Assembly: GCF_001854325.1 (NCBI RefSeq)
Contig: NZ_CP017754.1
Span: 1,550,001-1,614,000 of the forward strand
Direction: 5' to 3'
DNA from: Cupriavidus malaysiensis
GTDB lineage: Bacteria > Pseudomonadota > Gammaproteobacteria > Burkholderiales > Burkholderiaceae
DNA length: 64,000 nt
Part shown: in pieces, positions 43,765 through 51,684 of the stretch
How the letters are laid out: the number at the start of each line of letters is the position of its first letter
Numbering within the stretch: position 1 is the first letter of the stretch
Program-made: the position numbers and the translations under genes
Notes under the pieces: model-generated
What the model was told of the DNA's origin: nothing
Seen by the model: only the letters and a program-made list of their open reading frames with translations
Databases searched by the model: none

Positions 43765-45087
43765 TCAGCGCCGGCCCAGGTAGCCGGCCGCGCCGGCTCC
43801 CGCCACCAAGCCGCTGGCGAAGCAGGCGGTCAGCAGGTAGCCCCCGGTGGGGGCCTCCCAGTCGAGCATCTCGCCGGCGCAGAACACGCCGGGCAGCGCG
43901 CGCAGCATCAGGTGCTCGTCCATTGCCTCGAAGGGCACGCCGCCGGCGCTGCTGATCGCTTCGTCGATGGGACGGGGCCGCAGCAGGCGCAGCGGCAGCG
44001 CCTTGATCGCGGCCGCCAGCGCTGCCGGATCGTTCATCGCCTCCTTCGGCAGGCACTCGCGCAGCAGTCCCGCCTTGACCCCCGTGATGCCCAGCCGGCT
44101 CTGCAGGTGGCTGGAGAGCGAGCGCGCGCCGCGCGGACGCGCCACTTCGTCGGCCACGCGCCGCGCCTCCAGCCCGGGCGCCAGGTCGAGGCGGATCTCG
44201 ACCGCGCCGTCGCGCACGATGCGGTCGCGTATCGGCGCCGACAGCGCGTAGACCAGGCTGCCTTCGATGCCGCCGGCCGTGACCACGCATTCGCCTTGCC
44301 GATAGAGTTCGCTGCCGTCCGGCCCCTGCAGGCCGATGGCCACGGATTTGAGGGGATGGCCGGCGAAGCGCTCGCGGAAGTGCGCGCTCCAGTCCACGTC
44401 GAAGCCGCAGTTGGCCGGCTGCAGCGGCGCGGTGCCGATGCCGCGCGCGGCCAGCAGCGGCACCCAGGCGCCATCGGAGCCCAGCCTGGCCCAGCTGCCG
44501 CCGCCCAGCGCCAGCACCACGGCGCCGGCATCGGCATGGACTTCGCCGTCGGGCGTGGCGAAGCGCAGGCGCTGGCCGCCGGCCACCGCGCCTTCGCTCC
44601 AGCCCAGCCAGCGGTGGCGCATGCGGAAGGTCACGCCGGCCTCGCGCAACTGATGCAGCCAGGCGCGCAGCAGCGGTGCGGCCTTCATGTCGGTGGGGAA
44701 GACCCGTCCCGAGCTGCCGACGAAGGTCTCGATGCCGAGGCCGTGCGCCCACTCGCGCAGCGCCTGCGGGCCGAAAGCGGCGAGCAGCGGCGCGATGTCC
44801 GCGCTGCGGCTGCCGTAGCGGGCCAGGAAGGCCGGCGCCGCTTCCGCGTGGGTCAGGTTCATGCCGCCCTTGCCGGCCATCAGGAACTTGCGCCCGACCG
44901 AGGGCATGGCATCGAACAACGTGACGGCCAGGCCGCTTTGTGCCAGCCGCTGCGCCGCCATCAGGCCGGCCGGGCCGCCGCCGACCACGGCCACCGCGCG
45001 GCGCTCGCCCGCATGCGGTGCGCCGGCGTGGCCGGGATCACCCAGGTGGCGTGGGGTAGTGGTGTCAGGCTGGTCTGCAGTGGGCAT
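43765..45087 (-). CDS. HI0933-like/BaiN-type flavoprotein
   Basis: A 440-residue NAD(P)/FAD-dependent oxidoreductase. The dinucleotide fold VAVVGGGPAGLMAAQRLA is followed by GRKFLMAGKGGMNLTHAE, the HI0933 family signature. The C-terminal FAD contact is VFCAGEMLDWEAPTGGYLLT. Family members include ene-reductase-like enzymes, but most are uncharacterised. The reaction is not known here. ATG at 45087. It is convergent with the preceding FAD gene (37 bases between stops) and divergent from the DUF1415 gene. Confidence 0.88.
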   Translation of the reverse strand: MPTADQPDTTTPRHLGDPGHAGAPHAGERRAVAVVGGGPAGLMAAQRLAQSGLAVTLFDAMPSVGRKFLMAGKGGMNLTHAEAAPAFLARYGSRSADIAPLLAAFGPQALREWAHGLGIETFVGSSGRVFPTDMKAAPLLRAWLHQLREAGVTFRMRHRWLGWSEGAVAGGQRLRFATPDGEVHADAGAVVLALGGGSWARLGSDGAWVPLLAARGIGTAPLQPANCGFDVDWSAHFRERFAGHPLKSVAIGLQGPDGSELYRQGECVVTAGGIEGSLVYALSAPIRDRIVRDGAVEIRLDLAPGLEARRVADEVARPRGARSLSSHLQSRLGITGVKAGLLRECLPKEAMNDPAALAAAIKALPLRLLRPRPIDEAISSAGGVPFEAMDEHLMLRALPGVFCAGEMLDWEAPTGGYLLTACFASGLVAGAGAAGYLGRR

Positions 45088-45181
45088 CGAGGTGGTCGGG
45101 GAGAGGCGCGCGCTGGCGCTTGCGCGGCGGATTATATCGGGTGGCGGGGGTAGAATCGGGGCCCGTACCGAGCTTGCTTCC

Positions 45182-45778
45182 ATGTCCGACCTGCCTTCTC
45201 CGGCTGCCCCTGGCAGCGCCACTCCTGCCGGCGACGATGCCGTGCTCGCCGCCACACGCCACTGGCTGACGCGCGCTGTCATCGGGCTCAATCTGTGCCC
45301 CTTCGCCAAGGGCGTGCACGTCAAGGGCCAGATCCGCTACGCCATCAGCGCCGCGCGCACGGCGCCTGAGGTGCTCGACGACCTCGAGCGCGAACTGAAG
45401 CTGCTGGCGGAGGCCGATCCGGAGCAGGTCGACACCACCCTGCTGATCGTGCCGCATGCCCTGAACGAATTCCTCGAGTACAACGACTTCCTGTACTTCG
45501 CCGAGCGCCTGCTGGCCAGCCTGGGGCTGGACGGTACGCTGCAGATCGCCAGCTTCCACCCCGAGTACCAGTTCGCCGGCAGCGAGCCGGACGATGTCGA
45601 GAACTGCACCAACCGCTCGCCTTACCCCATCCTGCACCTGCTGCGCGAAGACAGCATCGCGCGCGCGGCCGAGGCGTTTCCCGACGCGGCGGACATCTAC
45701 GAGCGCAACCAGGAAACCATGCGCCGCCTGGGCCTGGCCGGCTGGCACGAGTGGATGCGGGAGCCGTCCGGCGACTGA
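45182..45778 (+). CDS. DUF1415 family protein
   Basis: A 198-residue protein of the DUF1415 family with conserved blocks VIGLNLCPFAKGVHVKGQIR, LLIVPHALNEFLEYNDFLYF, IASFHPEYQFAG and NRSPYPILHLLREDSI. No function is established. The invariant Cys/Pro/Phe block near residues 39-42 suggests a buried functional site. It is soluble, with no signal. The start codon is chosen from family length; no strong ribosome site. Confidence 0.9.
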   Translation: MSDLPSPAAPGSATPAGDDAVLAATRHWLTRAVIGLNLCPFAKGVHVKGQIRYAISAARTAPEVLDDLERELKLLAEADPEQVDTTLLIVPHALNEFLEYNDFLYFAERLLASLGLDGTLQIASFHPEYQFAGSEPDDVENCTNRSPYPILHLLREDSIARAAEAFPDAADIYERNQETMRRLGLAGWHEWMREPSGD

Positions 45779-45847
45779 CGACCGGGGCGCCGGCAGGCGC
45801 ATCGCGCTGGCGCAGGCAATGGTGCAGGCGCCTGCCCGGGAGCCCGT

Positions 45848-46678
45848 TCAGGCCGGCGCGAAGAAGCGTTCACGCAGTTCTTCCAGGCCCAGCGAGTCGA
45901 TCACGCTGGCCAGCCGCTCGGCCGGGCGGCGGCGCGGCAGGTCCTTGTACTGGGCGATGATCAGCTCGTTCTTCATCGAGTGTTCCCAGCCCACCAGCTC
46001 GGTCACCGTCACCTGATAGCCGTGTGCCTCCAGTTGCAGGCAGCGCAGCACATTGGTCAGCTGGCTGCCGAATTCGCGCGTGTGCAGCGGATGGCGCCAG
46101 AGCTCCGTGAGCGGATTGCCGGCCAGCAGCTTGCCCTTGTGCTTGCGCAGCACGCTGGCCACCTCGGCCTGGCAGCAAGGCACCAGCACGATGTGGTGGG
46201 CGTGCTTGTGCAGGGCGAAGCGGATGGCATCGTCGGTGGCCGTGTTGCAGGCGTGCAGGGCGGTGACCACGTCGACCGTGGCAGGCAGCGCGTCGGAGGT
46301 GATCGAGTCGGCCACCGACAGGTCGAGGAAGGACATGCCGGGGAAACCCAGCCGCGCTGCCAGCTCGCGCGAGCTCTGCACCAGTTCCTCGCGGGTCTCG
46401 ATGCCGTAGATGTGCGAGGCGTCCTGCAGCGTCTTGAAGAACAGGTCGTAGAGGATGAAGCCCAGGTAGGACTTGCCGGCGCCGTGGTCGACCAGCGTGA
46501 CCTGGCCGCACGCCTGCTTGCGCTCCTGCAGCAGGGGCTCGATGAACTGGAACAGGTGGTAGACCTGCTTGAGCTTGCGCCGGCTGTCCTGGTTCATCTT
46601 GCCGTCGCGGGTCAGGATGTGCAGGGCCTTGAGCAATTCGATCGACTGGCCGGGGCGGATTTCGTGGGTATTCGACAT
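45848..46678 (-). CDS. Class I SAM-dependent methyltransferase
   Basis: A 276-residue methyltransferase. The SAM motif I is in VTLVDHGAGKSYLGFILYDL. Later come YGIETREELVQ (motif II acid), VDVVTALHACNTATDDAIRF and LVPCCQAEV. The HACNTATD and CCQ features match the Methyltransf_32 group, some of which modify RNA or are fused to GST-like domains. The target is unknown. It is divergent from the degenerate receiver gene, with a 352-base gap that contains a striking palindrome and a sigma-54 promoter. Confidence 0.85.
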   Translation of the reverse strand: MSNTHEIRPGQSIELLKALHILTRDGKMNQDSRRKLKQVYHLFQFIEPLLQERKQACGQVTLVDHGAGKSYLGFILYDLFFKTLQDASHIYGIETREELVQSSRELAARLGFPGMSFLDLSVADSITSDALPATVDVVTALHACNTATDDAIRFALHKHAHHIVLVPCCQAEVASVLRKHKGKLLAGNPLTELWRHPLHTREFGSQLTNVLRCLQLEAHGYQVTVTELVGWEHSMKNELIIAQYKDLPRRRPAERLASVIDSLGLEELRERFFAPA

Positions 46679-46808
46679 GAAGCGGGAGGATGGGCCGCGC
46701 GCGGCGCGGCGCCGGGCTGGCGTGCGCGGCAGGGCGAGCGATGTCCGCCAGTTTACCGAAAGCGGCGGCGCTTGGCAGGCGCGGAGGCGGCCGGATGGGG
46801 ACGCCGCC

Positions 46809-46833
46809 GTAACGCGTTACGTGACACGTAACG
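46809..46833. promoter_or_regulatory. Nested palindromic site (candidate enhancer-binding protein UAS)
   Basis: GTAACGCGTTAC (46809-46820) is a perfect 12-bp palindrome. It overlaps CGTTACGTGACACGTAACG (46815-46833), a perfect 9-bp inverted repeat around one base. Three GTAACG half-sites are thus packed into 25 bp. The site is about 125-145 bp upstream of the sigma-54 promoter at 46955, the usual distance for an activator's enhancer. No gene is supported between 46679 and 47030. Confidence 0.6.
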
Positions 46834-46954
46834 CCGGCGCCGCACGCGGCCGGTGGCTTGGCGCCCCCGCCGGCGCCCGCCCATGCCCCGCCAGGCCAGG
46901 CGCGGCAAGGCCTGGCGCCGCACGACACGGTGCCCCCGCGTGGGCGCGGCGCTC

Positions 46955-46970
46955 TGGCACGCCGATTGCA
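46955..46970 (+). promoter_or_regulatory. Sigma-54 (RpoN) promoter
   Basis: TGGCACGCCGATTGCA matches the -24/-12 consensus TGGCAC-N5-TTGCA exactly. It is 60 bases before the ATG of the receiver-like gene at 47031; transcription would start near 46981. The CT immediately before it also fits the extended consensus. Confidence 0.75.
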
Positions 46971-47030
46971 GAATCCTGCGCAGGGGAGCGGTGGCATCCG
47001 CCGCTGACGACAAAGACGAGGAGCAGGGAA

Positions 47031-47465
47031 ATGAGAGCGATCGTGCTGGAGAGCCACCCGCTGATGCGCATGGGACTGCAGAGCCTGCTGCGGCAATTGC
47101 CGGAACTGGATGTGGTGATCGGGCTGGAGCCCTACGATTTCGACGTCGTCGACGGCGGCGGCTACGAAACGGCGCTGCTGGTGTACAGCATGGCGGACGA
47201 TGCCAGCGACAACGCCCACCTGCTGCGCTGCTGGCGCGCGCGCATGCCCGGCGCCCGCGTGCTGGTGCTGTGCGACAACATGTGGATGTGCCAGGCGGAG
47301 GCGGATTTTCCCTGGGGTGGCCACCTGAGCCTGCCGAAGACGGCATCGCTGCCGACGCTGGAGGCGGCGGTGCGGCGGCTGCTCGAACTGGACGCCGAGC
47401 AGCCGGCGGCACTCGCCTGCCGTAATCCGTGGATGCCGCCGGCACGGGTGGCGTCGCACCGCTAG
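47031..47465 (+). CDS. Stand-alone degenerate receiver (pseudo-receiver) protein
   Basis: A 144-residue protein whose first 115 residues resemble the NarL/LuxR-type receiver domain (VLESHPLMRMGLQSLLRQLP at the beta1-alpha1 turn; GGHLSLPKTASLPTLEAAVR at beta5-alpha5). The acidic pair is Glu7-Ser8, the phospho-acceptor position near the end of beta3 is Tyr52 (LLVYSMADD), and the switch Thr/Ser is Cys81; only Lys103 is kept. No helix-turn-helix follows. It cannot be a normal phospho-response regulator. ATG follows GAGGAGCAGGGAA. A sigma-54 promoter lies directly upstream. Confidence 0.72.
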   Translation: MRAIVLESHPLMRMGLQSLLRQLPELDVVIGLEPYDFDVVDGGGYETALLVYSMADDASDNAHLLRCWRARMPGARVLVLCDNMWMCQAEADFPWGGHLSLPKTASLPTLEAAVRRLLELDAEQPAALACRNPWMPPARVASHR

Positions 47466-47531
47466 TCCATTGCGTCAGGCGCAGCCGACGGTGGCCCGGG
47501 CCATGCGGTCCGGGCGGCGTAGAATGGCGCG

Positions 47532-48050
47532 ATGCCTACCACTACCTATATCGCCCTGCTGCGCGCCGTCAATGTCGGCGGCACCGGCAAGCTGCCGATG
47601 GCGGAACTGCGCGCGCTTTGCGAGGGCCTCGGCTTTAGCGGCGCGCGTACCTATATCGCCAGCGGCAATGTGGTGTTCCGCAGTGAACTGAAGGAAGCGG
47701 CCGTCAAGGCCGCGCTGGAAGAGGCGCTGGCCGCCTATGCCGGCAAGCCCGTGGGTGTGCTGGTGCGCACCGGCGCCGAGATGGCGGCCGTGCTGGCAGC
47801 CAATCCCTTTGCGCAGGCGGCGCCCAACCGTACCGTCGCCATCTTCCTGGACGCGGCGCCGCCTGCCGATGCGGCGCGCAAGGCCAGCGGGCTGAAGGAC
47901 GAGCAGATCGCCCTGGGTACGCGCGAGATCTACGTGCACTATGGGTCGGGCATGGCGGCTTCGAAGCTGAAGGTTCCCGCGGCGCAGGCCGGCACGGCGC
48001 GCAATATGAACACCGTCGCCACACTGGCGCACTGGGCTTGCGATGCTTGA
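47532..48050 (+). CDS. DUF1697 domain-containing protein
   Basis: A 172-residue protein of the DUF1697 family. The N-terminus TTTYIALLRAVNVGGTGKLP is diagnostic. The central ARTYIASGNVVFRSEL and the C-terminal MNTVATL (in ARNMNTVATLAHWA) complete the family pattern. The structure of relatives shows a two-domain alpha/beta fold, function unknown. It lies 66 bases after the receiver-like gene in the same direction and might be read through from it. Confidence 0.92.
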   Translation: MPTTTYIALLRAVNVGGTGKLPMAELRALCEGLGFSGARTYIASGNVVFRSELKEAAVKAALEEALAAYAGKPVGVLVRTGAEMAAVLAANPFAQAAPNRTVAIFLDAAPPADAARKASGLKDEQIALGTREIYVHYGSGMAASKLKVPAAQAGTARNMNTVATLAHWACDA

Positions 48051-48218
48051 GCGGCCCGGCGGTGGGCGTGTTCACGTGTGCGTGTGCTGCCGCATGCCGG
48101 CCGGCCGCACTCCAGTGCCGCGGCCAACCATCGCATGGCAGCATCGAGGCAGGGACTTGCCTGGACCGATGACGCGGTAGATATTAGCGGCATCGAGCGG
48201 CCAGTCCGGAGGAGGGGG

Positions 48219-48791
48219 ATGCCGGAAGAATTCGAGGTGCATGGTGCCCATGACGACGCGCTCGACCGCGCCGCCGAGGCCGGGGCGTTCGATCCGCTGG
48301 CGGGCCGCATCGCGGTCATGACGGCAATCCTGTCGACGATCGGCGCGGTCTTCGGGTATCAAGGCGGGGCCACCCAGAACGAAGCACTGTTGCTGAAGAA
48401 CCAGGCCGCCATCCACAAGACCGAAGCGGCCAACCAGTGGGCCTACTACCAGGCCAAGGGGCAGGCGGAGGCCATCGCGGAACTGAGCGCGCAGTTACCC
48501 GGCGTCGACCATGAGCGGGCCGCGCGGGAAGCAAAGCGCTACGCGATGGAACGCGAGCAGATCCGCCTGAAGGCCGAGTCGTTCGAGAAGGCCGCGCGGG
48601 ATGCGGACGAGGCCAGCGAGAAGACAGTGCACAGCCACCATCGCTGGGCGCAGGCATTGGTCGCCACGCAGGTGGCCATCGCCATGGCGGCCATCACCAT
48701 CCTCACGCGGCGCAGGTGGCTGCAACTCGTCTCGTATGGGATCGGAGCGGTCGGCCTGGTGCTCGGCGTGCTTGCCTGGCTTCGCTTCTAG
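48219..48791 (+). CDS. DUF4337 domain-containing membrane protein
   Basis: A 190-residue inner-membrane protein. It has an N-terminal acidic soluble segment, a first membrane helix (GRIAVMTAILSTIGAVFGYQ), a long charged coiled-coil-like middle (EAANQWAYYQAKGQAEAIAE; KRYAMEREQIRLKAESFEKA) and two C-terminal hydrophobic helices. NQWAYYQAK is the DUF4337 signature. Function is unknown. ATG follows GGAGGAGGGGG. Its stop codon TAG overlaps the first bases of palindromic repeat copy B, so the original C-terminus may have been altered by that insertion. Confidence 0.87.
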   Translation: MPEEFEVHGAHDDALDRAAEAGAFDPLAGRIAVMTAILSTIGAVFGYQGGATQNEALLLKNQAAIHKTEAANQWAYYQAKGQAEAIAELSAQLPGVDHERAAREAKRYAMEREQIRLKAESFEKAARDADEASEKTVHSHHRWAQALVATQVAIAMAAITILTRRRWLQLVSYGIGAVGLVLGVLAWLRF

Positions 48792-48961
48792 TGTCCTGGA
48801 TCACAAATTCGTTGACTAAGTCCGCCCTGAGTCCGTCGATGGGCCGCGCGATGCGTCGTCACGAATGCTCGCAAGGCTCCAGCCTTGCTGCGCTTCGTTC
48901 CTGGCCTCGCACGTCTTCTCGGCAGGCTTAGTGATTCCACGAATTCACGAACCAGCACACT
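48790..48961. repeat. Palindromic interspersed repeat, copy B (MITE-like)
   Basis: A 172-bp element with ends AGTGTCCTGGATCACAAAT and, in reverse complement, AGTGTGCTGGTTCGTGAAT. Interior pairs include GACTAAGTCCGCC with CACTAAGCCTGCC and the centre GCAAGGCT-CC-AGCCTTGC. The whole unit can fold as one long imperfect hairpin. It begins at the stop codon of the DUF4337 gene. Between its end and 49133 (the mmsB end) there is no supported gene. Confidence 0.75.
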
Positions 48962-49133
48962 GGCTGGTGACGGGACGGCCATCCGGCGAGGTCGAGGCTG
49001 GCTGGAGCGATCGTGGCCGGATGGAACGGCCGGGCGCGAAGAAGCCGTTGTCGGCCTGGCATGAGCCGCCATCGACGTAAAGCAGGGCGCGCGGGCACCA
49101 GGGCAGGCTTGTGCGGCATGATGCCCGCGCCGC

Positions 49134-50045
49134 CTACCTGACCGCCAGCGCCTGCTCCAGCATCACCGGATCCGCGAACACGCTGGAGAAGTCCAGCGGC
49201 CCGTGGCCGTTGGCGCGGTGTACTTCGAAGATGCGCCGCGCCAGGTCGCCCAGCGGTGCGGCCACGCCGCTCGCCGCTGCGGCGGCGTGCGCCAGGCGCA
49301 GGTCCTTGGCCATCAGGTCCGTGGCGAAGCCTCCCGTATAGCCGCGCGAGGCCGGGGCCGATTCCATCACGCCCGGGCAGGGGTTGTACACCTCGAGCGT
49401 CCAGTTGCGTCCCGAACTCTGCTGCATGACGGCCGAGACCACCTTCGGGTCGAGCCCGTTGGCGATGCCCAGCCGTAGCGCTTCGCTGGTGCCGGCCATC
49501 AGGATGCCCAGCAGCATGTTGTTGCACAGCTTGAGCGTCTGCCCGGCGCCCAGCGGCCCGCCATGGTGGATGGCTCGCCCCATCGATGCCAGCAGCGGCC
49601 GCATGCGCTCGACCAGCGCCGCGTCGCCGCCGACCATGAAGGTGAGCGTGCCGGCCGCGGCGCCCGCGGTGCCGCCCGACACCGGTGCATCGAGCAGGGC
49701 CGTGCCCGGGCGCGCCTGCGCCGCGATCTGGCGCGGCACGTCCGGCGGCACCGTGCTGCTGTCGAGCAGCACCGCGTGCGGCGCGGCATGCGCGAGAATG
49801 CCGTCCGGTCCGCCGTAGGCGGCCAGCACGTGCTCGCCCGCCGGCAGCATCGTGATGACCACGTCGGCATCGCGCACGGCGTCGGCGATCGAGCTGGCCG
49901 CCTGTCCGCCTTGCGCGGCCAGGCGTTCCCGTGCCGCGCCCGACAGGTCGAAGCCGCGCACGGCGTGTCCGGCCTTGACGAGATTGGCAGCCATCGGGCC
50001 GCCCATATTGCCGAGGCCGATGAAGGCGATTCTCTGTGTGGTCAT
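49134..50045 (-). CDS. mmsB: 3-hydroxyisobutyrate dehydrogenase
   Basis: Oxidises 3-hydroxyisobutyrate to methylmalonate semialdehyde in valine breakdown. The 303 residues have the Rossmann loop IAFIGLGNMGGPMAANLVKA, the substrate-loop DAPVSGGTAGAAAGTL and the catalytic Lys in GAGQTLKLCNNML. ATG at 50045 follows GGGAGACCGTC. It is 31 bases after mmsA on the same strand and completes a two-step module with it. Confidence 0.93.
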   Translation of the reverse strand: MTTQRIAFIGLGNMGGPMAANLVKAGHAVRGFDLSGAARERLAAQGGQAASSIADAVRDADVVITMLPAGEHVLAAYGGPDGILAHAAPHAVLLDSSTVPPDVPRQIAAQARPGTALLDAPVSGGTAGAAAGTLTFMVGGDAALVERMRPLLASMGRAIHHGGPLGAGQTLKLCNNMLLGILMAGTSEALRLGIANGLDPKVVSAVMQQSSGRNWTLEVYNPCPGVMESAPASRGYTGGFATDLMAKDLRLAHAAAAASGVAAPLGDLARRIFEVHRANGHGPLDFSSVFADPVMLEQALAVR

Positions 50046-50076
50046 GACGGTCTCCCGTGTTCGCATCAGGCTGGCA

Positions 50077-51576
50077 TCACTTCAGCGTGATGGTCGTATT
50101 CACGCCGGCCGGCCCCGTGCCGCGCGCCTGCCAGCGTGCCGTCACCGTCTTGGTCTGCGTCCAGAACAGGATCGCCTGCTTGCCATTGGGGCCGAGGTCG
50201 CCCAGTTTCGATGCGCGCGAGCCCGTAAAGCTGAACCATGCCACCGGCACGGGAATCGGCAGGTTGATGCCGACCTGGCCGACGTCGATCTCGTTCTGGA
50301 ACTGGCGCGCCGCACCGCCGTCCTGCGTGAACAGCGCCACGCCGTTGCCGTTCGGATTGGCATTGATGAGGTCGATGGCCGCGTCGAGCGTGTCGACGCC
50401 CGTCATGCACAGCACCGGCCCGAAGACCTCCTCGCGGTAGATCGACATGCCGGCGGTTACGCCATCGAACACCGTCGGCCCGATGAAGTTGCCCTCGGGC
50501 GCCTGCGCCACGCTGTGGCCGCGGCCGTCGAGCAGCAGCTTGGCGCCTTCTTCCACGCCGGCGCCGATCAGGCGCTCGATGCGCGAACGCGCGCTCTTCG
50601 AGACCACGGGGCCGAGGTCCGCGCTGCGGTCCGTGCCCGGGCCCACCTTGAGCTTGCGCGCACGCTCGACGATCTCGGACACCCACTCGCGCGCCTCGCC
50701 CACCAGCACGGCCACCGAGGTTGCCATGCAGCGCTGGCCCGCCGCGCCGAATGCCGCGCCCAGCAGGTGGTTGATGGCCTGCTCGCGATCGGCGTCGGGC
50801 AGGATCACGCAATGGTTCTTCGCGCCCATCATCGCCTGGCAGCGCTTGCCGGCGTCCGACGCGCGGCGGTAGAGCTGCGTGCCCACATGCGTCGAGCCGA
50901 TGAACGACACGGCCTTGATGTCCGGGTGCTCGCACAGGGCATTGGCGATGTCCGGCCCGCCGTGCACCACGTTGAGCACACCCGGCGGCAGCCCGGCTTC
51001 GAGCGCCAGCTCGGCCAGCCGCAGCGACGCGCTCGGGTCTTGTTCCGAGGGCTTGAGTACGAACGTATTGCCGCACGCCACCGCCAGCGGGAACATGAAG
51101 CACGGCAGCATCACCGGGAAGTTGAACGCGGTGATGCCGGCGCAGACGCCGAGCGGCTCGATGAGCGTGTAGACGTCGATGCCGCCGGCGGCATTCTGCG
51201 CGTATTCGCCGAGCTGCAGCGATGCGATCGAACAGGCGTGCTCCACCACCTCCAGGCCGCGTCCCACCTCGCCCTCCGCGTCGGGCAGTGTCTTGCCGTG
51301 CTCGCGGGTGATCAGCGCCGCCAGCTCGGCGGTGTGATCGCGCAGCAGTTGCTGGAACCGCAGCATGATGCGCATGCGCGCCGCTTGCGAGGTGTTGCGC
51401 CACGTCTTGTACGCGGCCTTGGACGAGGCGATGGCCGCGTTCAGTTCGTCTGCCGTCGCGAACGGCACGCGCGCGACCACTTCCTGCGTGGCCGGGTTGA
51501 TGACATCGCGCCACTCGGTGGTCTTCGATTCGACCCGCTTGCCGTCGATCAGCAGCGGGAGGGTCGGAATGGACAT
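50077..51576 (-). CDS. mmsA: Methylmalonate-semialdehyde dehydrogenase (CoA-acylating)
   Basis: Converts methylmalonate semialdehyde and CoA to propionyl-CoA, the step after MmsB. The 499 residues include GVCAGITAFNFPVMLPCFMF, the nucleotide-binding FIGSTHVGTQLYRRA, and the catalytic Cys in GAAGQRCMATSVAV. The Glu-less MmsA-type active site (MMGAKNHCVILPDAD) distinguishes it from ordinary aldehyde dehydrogenases. The start follows CAGGAGAGCGATCC. The upstream binding-protein gene is 108 bases away in the same direction. Confidence 0.94.
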   Translation of the reverse strand: MSIPTLPLLIDGKRVESKTTEWRDVINPATQEVVARVPFATADELNAAIASSKAAYKTWRNTSQAARMRIMLRFQQLLRDHTAELAALITREHGKTLPDAEGEVGRGLEVVEHACSIASLQLGEYAQNAAGGIDVYTLIEPLGVCAGITAFNFPVMLPCFMFPLAVACGNTFVLKPSEQDPSASLRLAELALEAGLPPGVLNVVHGGPDIANALCEHPDIKAVSFIGSTHVGTQLYRRASDAGKRCQAMMGAKNHCVILPDADREQAINHLLGAAFGAAGQRCMATSVAVLVGEAREWVSEIVERARKLKVGPGTDRSADLGPVVSKSARSRIERLIGAGVEEGAKLLLDGRGHSVAQAPEGNFIGPTVFDGVTAGMSIYREEVFGPVLCMTGVDTLDAAIDLINANPNGNGVALFTQDGGAARQFQNEIDVGQVGINLPIPVPVAWFSFTGSRASKLGDLGPNGKQAILFWTQTKTVTARWQARGTGPAGVNTTITLK

Positions 51577-51684
51577 GGATCGCTCTCCTGGGAAAACCGG
51601 ATCAGATGCTCAATCAAGAAGAAGATGGGGGGGCGAGCCGGGCCGCGGTGGCGGTACCGGTCATCGCGTGCCTGCGCCAGCGTG

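Noticed and set aside
48962..49133. Short SDR-like tail (LLYVDGGS on the minus strand) after the palindromic repeat
   Set aside because: Only a few residues resemble the YVDGG end of short-chain dehydrogenases and no other SDR motif is in frame. Too little to call a pseudogene.
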